This document shows positions 60,029 through 64,000 of a DNA stretch of 64,000 bases, in pieces (the first letter of the stretch is position 1; the number at the start of each line of letters is the position of its first letter). The stretch is from Lucifuga dentata (taxonomy: Eukaryota; Chordata; Actinopteri; Ophidiiformes; Bythitidae). The notes beneath the pieces were generated by a model. The model worked only from the letters and a program-made list of their open reading frames with translations, was not told the DNA's origin and made no database searches. The position numbers and the translations under genes are program-made. The stretch spans positions 334,100 through 398,099 of the forward strand of contig VXCM01000220.1 in assembly GCA_014773175.1 (NCBI GenBank), written 5' to 3'.

Positions 60029-62889
60029 ACGAGGAAGACAGAGTGGAGGAGGTAGAGGCGACCAGTCCGGAGGTGTTGCTTGCCTCCCAGAGCAGTCTGT
60101 ACAGCGAAGGTCGTCTGGTGAAGTCCCACAGCGAAGCTCCAATTGGGTCGCCTAAAGGTTAGTGTACATCATCGTCCAGTGTCTTAAGTTCAGGTTCTCT
60201 TCTCACTTCTTGTTTGCTTTCAATGTTATGTCACTTATAGAATAGGATACTGCGTAAAATGTTCAGTTAATAAATAAACATATTCAGAGTTTTAATTGAT
60301 TTTTGTCAACATTATTTACTCATTTGCTGTGGCCTGACAGCTGCTGTGTCACCGCACACCTTCCATGAATATAGTGGATAACAAAAGTTTGCCAGAGTTT
60401 AGATGTTGTCAGTGAGAGCACTTCAACTGATAAAAAGCCGCTGTTGTGCTTTGATTTGACTTGTTTACTCAGAGAGTGTCTGTAATGCTCAGCAGCAACA
60501 TGATTAGAAAACATCCAGAGAATCAAGGCATTTATATTGTAATTAAAAGATACCAGCCCCAGTGGCAAGTGATCTTTTAAAAAAATTGATTTACATTTTT
60601 GCCAAAGACAAATGTTAGTGACATTTGTCAGGTAGTTTGGCTTTCTTTCTCAATATAAAATGGGAAATGCTGCCCAATTTCACCTTTACTTCTCTCCTCG
60701 GAGCATGGACCCAGTGATGGAAAGAAGCGAGAGATTGAGAGAGAAACCCTGTCCACTTTCACACCTCACCACCCTGGCCAAATGCTGCATGAAGCGGACG
60801 TGCCTGGCGGATTTGGCAGAGTCTGAAAGTTACTAATTTTCTCAGATGCCCCAATACGATCTTCTTGAAAGGGGGTTTCTTATGCCCTCCAGCTATCCAA
60901 CATGCACTTCGGGTGAAGTGCACCTTGACCTTTTAGGGTGTGTTTCACCTCACCACCCTGGGTAAACCCAGTAGCACGCAACAACTGCTGCATGATTATT
61001 CAAATTATGTTTGACAATAAGTGGCACGCGAGCGTTCAAAGATTTTCATTTCAAATGGAGCACAACAGCATTTGTGTAGTAGTGATTCATATCAGTGTCT
61101 TCTCTTCCTCCCTTCCTCACATTTTTAGTGTTTCACCAGCGACTGGTCTGTCTGACAGATCATCTTTCCCTCCGCCTGCTGCTGCGTTTAGCCAACAGAT
61201 AACACCAAGCAGCCCATTGCCTCCAGGCAGGACCTCTTATCTCCTCAGACAAGAAGCAATCCAGGCTCGCATGCACCATCACATTGTGTACGGGACGGTT
61301 AGAAAGTGATGCCCACTACCACTAATACCATTATTGTCCTTGTTGTCTTGTCATGTCTTGATGTCCTGTATATATTTCCTCAACTCCTCTGTGCATTTTT
61401 ATTCTCTTTTTTTGCTCTTTCTATTTTGTTTCTCCTGTCTTGCCTCTATAATCTCTCATCTCTTCTTTCCTTTTCTTTCCTCTCTCCAGCCTTCATCCTT
61501 TCTTCTCCTCCACTTTCATCTTCTCCTCTATGATGTGTGACGACAGCGGGGAATAGGTTGATTGTTTTCCCAGTCTTATTTGATAATTGGACATGGCATG
61601 GCTCAGATTAGCGAGGCCCAGACTGTTGTCTATATGTACACTCACACATGACGCTCGCCAACCCACTGCACGTTGCAATAAGGAGGTCAGAGGTCACGTC
61701 AGGGGCTCTCTGCAGCCTCTGGCACTCCTTTGACTTGCCTAACAAAAGTACACACACTGGTGCTGTTACCGACTGCAGTTGGGTCTGCGTTCCTTCTGTC
61801 TGTGTGATTCTCTGCGTGGATGTTTTTTGTTTTGCTCCCTTTACTAATTTTTATTAATTTGTATGGTAAATTATACTGTATATACAGTATATCTCTCTCT
61901 CACACACACACACACACGAGGCCATACTTTCAGCTGATATTGACATATATATCTGCTGAAAGAAATAGCAGTATATAGATATTTATAGAGCTATTTTCTT
62001 CTGTTTCTTATATTTGCATTGTTTTATTTTTGGTATGGTTTTCTTTTCTTTTTTTTTTTTAANTCTGTTTCTTATATTTGCATTGTTTTATTTTTGGTAT
62101 GGTTTTCTTTTCTTTTTTTTTTTTAATCCTTCATGTATATTTTAATGTCTCATTGTTTTTAGGTCTGTGTAATATGTCTGCTTCCCCACGTGCGGCTCCT
62201 GTTGCACACCTGGCTGTTTGAGGAGAGGGAATTCCTCTTTGAATTGCCTCTCCTGAGGTTTTTTCCATTTTTTTTTTCATTGTATAGTAAGGTTTGTTTT
62301 TAGGGAGTTTTTCCTCATCTTCTTAGAAAGCTTGGGCTGGGTCAGCAACTGTTACCATGTGGGTCTGAAAGCCCTTTGAGATGCTGTATGTGATATTGGG
62401 CTTCAAATAAACTTGACTACAGGCTACGTTTTACAGTTAGATCAGATATAAATTTAAAATCAGATATAAATTAGCGCAGATGCTTTTGGTGAGCTTGTTA
62501 ACCGCAAGGCTGAAACTATCTGAACACAAAATCAAGTAGCCTAGCTGTTGGAGTACAAATCTTGGTCCTGACCGTTGCATCTTTTACAGTATATGTAAAA
62601 TCTGTGGACTTCCAACATGGCCACCAGATGCTGTGCAGCATCACCTGGAAGCTGTCCACTCATGCTGTGTGTGTTCCCTTCTCTTGTCACTTTATCCACC
62701 TACCAGATGCAACAGGTGAACGTGCAGCCCTCCAAAGACAACGCTCTCTACCCCACCGGCCTCCCGTCATTCCCCTTGTGGCTCGCATGGCTGACCAGAA
62801 CACATCTGGCACCCCGGCCATGACCGAGAGGGAAGCCTCCCGTCTGGATAAATTCAGACAGTTGTTGGCAGGGCCCAACACAGATTTGG
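55653..62889 (+). CDS. tbc1d22a: TBC1 domain family member 22A, N-terminal part (5 coding exons)
   Basis: TBC1D22A belongs to the TBC Rab-GTPase-activating family and is reported at the Golgi through ACBD3. Exons are 55653-55714, 56163-56219, 59597-59780, 59899-60157 and 62707-62889. They are all GT-AG with matching phases and total 745 nt (about 248 residues). Diagnostic segments are GNKKQFWKRNTAKVPGSIQH, VYGAQHPPFDPLLHA, TTFQEFESITSDAWDVGDDD, DELLAMAAQNLNIEVVMETA and EREASRLDKFRQLLAGPNTD. Together they match the non-catalytic N-terminal half of TBC1D22A. The TBC domain begins right after the last exon in the family and lies outside the window, so this is a partial gene cut by the right edge. 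The paralogue TBC1D22B is an alternative, but the MSTDGNKKQFWKR start and the cerk neighbour favour 22A. Confidence 0.93.
56163..56219 (+). CDS. tbc1d22a: tbc1d22a exon 2 (57 bp)
   Basis: Encodes IQHVYGAQHPPFDPLLHA, matching IQHVYGAQHPPFDPLLHG. The acceptor is CACTTTCAG/CATTC; a second AG seven bases on would lose the IQ residues and shift the frame. The donor is GCTAA/GTAAGT, phase 2. Confidence 0.94.
57377..57445 (+). mobile_element. LINE reverse-transcriptase C-terminal relic
   Basis: Reads NKKDLEKLQLVQNEAARL in frame. LQLVQNxAARL is a hallmark of the C-terminal region of Jockey-superfamily (L2/Rex-like) LINE ORF2 in fish. It is a small relic in tbc1d22a intron 2, not a host exon. Confidence 0.5.
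57694..58103. mobile_element. Tc1/mariner-type non-autonomous element
   Basis: TACGCTACAGGCCAGAAGTT at the left and AACTTCTGGCCTGTAGTGTA at the right are inverted repeats bounded by TA, the Tc1/mariner target. The 410 bp hold no transposase frame. A poly-A tract with N at 57751 lies inside. Confidence 0.75.
59597..59780 (+). CDS. tbc1d22a: tbc1d22a exon 3
   Basis: Starts NLIKAGNKPPPATPGKPKKA (Pro/Lys-rich), then TTFQEFESITSDAWD, an acidic GDDDDELLAMAAQNL core and VVMETANK, collinear with TBC1D22A. The acceptor is GCCTTTCAG/CCTGA and the donor AATAAG/GTAAAT, phase 0. Intron 3 is only 118 bp. Confidence 0.95.
59899..60157 (+). CDS. tbc1d22a: tbc1d22a exon 4 (acidic linker)
   Basis: Encodes VIENHSKQQERQKQDDATEL, a Gln/Glu-rich segment, then a nearly uninterrupted Glu/Asp run from a GAG repeat, and ends EGRLVKSHSEAPIGSPK. 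The RLVKS..SE end matches RLVKSVSES of the human protein; the rest is poorly conserved, as expected for a disordered linker. The acceptor is TTTACAG/GTGATC and the donor AAAG/GTTAGT, phase 1. Confidence 0.9.
60001..60035 (+). repeat. (GAG)n trinucleotide tract inside tbc1d22a exon 4
   Basis: Eight GAG units and close variants encode a poly-Glu run. It is translated, so length change would add or remove Glu without shifting the frame. Confidence 0.9.
62000..62126. repeat. Exact 63-bp direct duplicate flanking a single N
   Basis: 62000-62062 and 62064-62126 are identical; N at 62063. Probable contig-overlap artefact. Confidence 0.95.
62155..62415 (+). mobile_element. Common teleost interspersed repeat, 3' part
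   Basis: Contains AGGGAGTTTTTCCTCATC, GAAAGCCCTTTGAGATGCTG and a terminal CAAATAAACTTGACTA, a 3' end often seen on dispersed teleost repeats. It carries its own AATAAA. It is in tbc1d22a intron 4. Confidence 0.5.
62707..62889 (+). CDS. tbc1d22a: tbc1d22a exon 5
   Basis: Encodes DATGERAALQRQRSLPHRPP, then MTEREASRLDKFRQLLAGPN and TDL, matching LSEREASRLDKFKQLLAGPN. The donor is TTTGG/GTAAGAG, phase 1. Two acceptors 9 bp apart (after CTACCAG at 62706 or CAACAG at 62715) keep the same frame. RQRSLP fits a basophilic-kinase/14-3-3-type RxxSxP site. Confidence 0.92.
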
Positions 62890-63423
62890 GTAAGAGATAA
62901 TTAAAAGCCTCCACATTTCTCTCTCGCTCTCTCTCTTTCTGTTCGTGTCTTCTCTCTGTGTCTCTCTCTGTCTCTGTCTTCCCACTTCCTACTTTTTGTC
63001 TACTTTTGTCTTTCTTTCCCTCTTGCCTCAACTCTTTTTCACTTCCTTGCTCTCCTTCGCTTCTCATTCTTGGTTTGCTCGCTGTGAGTCAGCCAGCTGT
63101 GCTGTTGCTTTTAACAATGCTACGAGCGGAAACTCATCCAACCATCTGGACATGCAGATTACAAGGGGGGGGAAAATAACACCACCGACAAAAAGAAATG
63201 ACAGGCCTTTGTTCTAACCGAGCGACAGGCCTTTATTGTTTATCCAACCCCATAGACTTTGTTTCCTACTGCTGCTGCCCCGCTGCCCCCTTTAAATCCT
63301 TGCAGGCCTCCCTCTCATTTGACTTTCCCCACTCTGAAACTTTTATGCACCAGCTTATCACATTCATTCCTTTGGATAAGCACAACTCTAATTTGCCAAT
63401 TGTCAGTGACTGTCATTCATTTG

Positions 63424-63930
63424 TTAAAGGACCATACCATCCATTTTGCATGTTTGAGCCTAATATATTCAATTTTCATACATGTTATGTTACTGACAAC
63501 CATTTCCCAAAGAATAAAACCATATTTCAGCTTTCCTGATATTTTGCAAAATCTCTTAATTTTTCAAAATCAAATATTCAAGCAATACAGCCACCTTAAA
63601 ATTTGATATTTTGCCTGCTAATAGTTGTGCAGCCTGACGAAGTCATGGTCATTTAAATTTTTCGATAAATGCAAGTCTTCTTTTGGGACTTTATTCCCCG
63701 ATGGAGACATACTTTTACTCCGTGCTTTTTATTGCATTTAAAGTGCTAAAATAACGTAACTTTGAAAAAAACCCTGAATACACATATTGTTCGCGATGAT
63801 GGAGTACCTCCAGGAACGTTTCAAGTATCAACAAGTTGATTTTAATAGCGTACCAGAATGAACTGAAACCAATGATGGTCTGGAAGGTAGGAAAAAAGTT
63901 TTTTAATTCACCATTCCAGTACGCTTTGGG
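63424..63930. mobile_element. TTAA family B element, right end truncated
   Basis: Begins TTAAAGGACCATACCATCC, then TTTTGCATGTTTGAGCC. It continues through GATGGTCTGGAAGGTAGG and stops after the second ATTCCAGTACG block; the inverted right arm is absent. It is in tbc1d22a intron 5. Confidence 0.7.
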
Positions 63931-64000
63931 CTACTTGGGCTACTGTTGGTCAAAGAAGGAGAGGAGGAAGGCGTGTCCGTAGGCAGAGAGAAAAGAGGAA

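Larger units (their letters stand above)
60158..62706 (+). other. tbc1d22a intron 4
   Basis: Contains a possible alternative terminal exon (61140-61309), a pyrimidine-rich tract (61380-61530), the 63-bp duplicate with N and a dispersed repeat (62155-62415). Confidence 0.55.

Noticed and set aside
59801..60142. Long minus-strand frames opposite tbc1d22a exons 3-4
   Set aside because: They are Leu/Pro-rich shadows of the GAG-rich coding exon on the other strand.
62890..64000. The next tbc1d22a exon, start of the TBC domain
   Set aside because: No frame resembling the expected RRLSWSGIP segment was found; a family B element fills part of the interval.
1..64000. CRISPR arrays, prophage, operons, toxin or viral genes
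   Set aside because: The window is vertebrate nuclear DNA; regular repeats are microsatellites and no such genes were seen.

Overview
The window is nuclear DNA of a ray-finned (teleost) fish. The signs are GT-AG spliced vertebrate genes, dense (CA)n/(GT)n and (CT)n microsatellites, a teleost-style CR1/L2 LINE, hAT- and Tc1-type non-autonomous elements, and many short TTAA-bounded elements. Nothing prokaryotic, viral or CRISPR-like was seen, and no new biological system was identified. The coding content is two known vertebrate genes that had to be assembled exon by exon, because several exons are too short to stand out as ORFs.

Layout. 1-4805 is an old hAT-like repeat with a broken 1.7 kb LINE inside it. 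4806-19249 is intergenic: microsatellites, repeat relics and some AT-rich sequence that may be conserved non-coding DNA; I found no gene there. 19250-52687 (minus strand) is a complete ceramide kinase gene, cerk, with 13 coding exons whose splice phases all agree. They give one frame of 554 codons from the first ATG, or 547 from a better-placed second ATG. 52688-55652 is the roughly 3 kb head-to-head interval. From 55653 on the plus strand come the first five coding exons of tbc1d22a (about 248 residues); its TBC (Rab-GAP) domain must lie past the right edge. To my knowledge CERK and TBC1D22A are also divergent neighbours in human 22q13, so this is conserved synteny.

How the genes work. CERK phosphorylates ceramide to ceramide-1-phosphate at Golgi and plasma membranes. 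The fish protein keeps the PH-type N-terminus, the GGDG nucleotide-binding motif and the CXXXCXXC motif. TBC1D22A is a Golgi-associated TBC-domain protein. The genes are neighbours by ancestry; no joint pathway is implied.

Mobile DNA. The introns carry at least three families of short elements, all with ends of the form TTAA-AGG...CCT-TTAA, which suggests mobilisation by a piggyBac-type (TTAA-specific) transposase. Fourteen isolated single N bases sit in homopolymers or between exact 63-66 bp duplicates; these look like unresolved contig joins, not biology.
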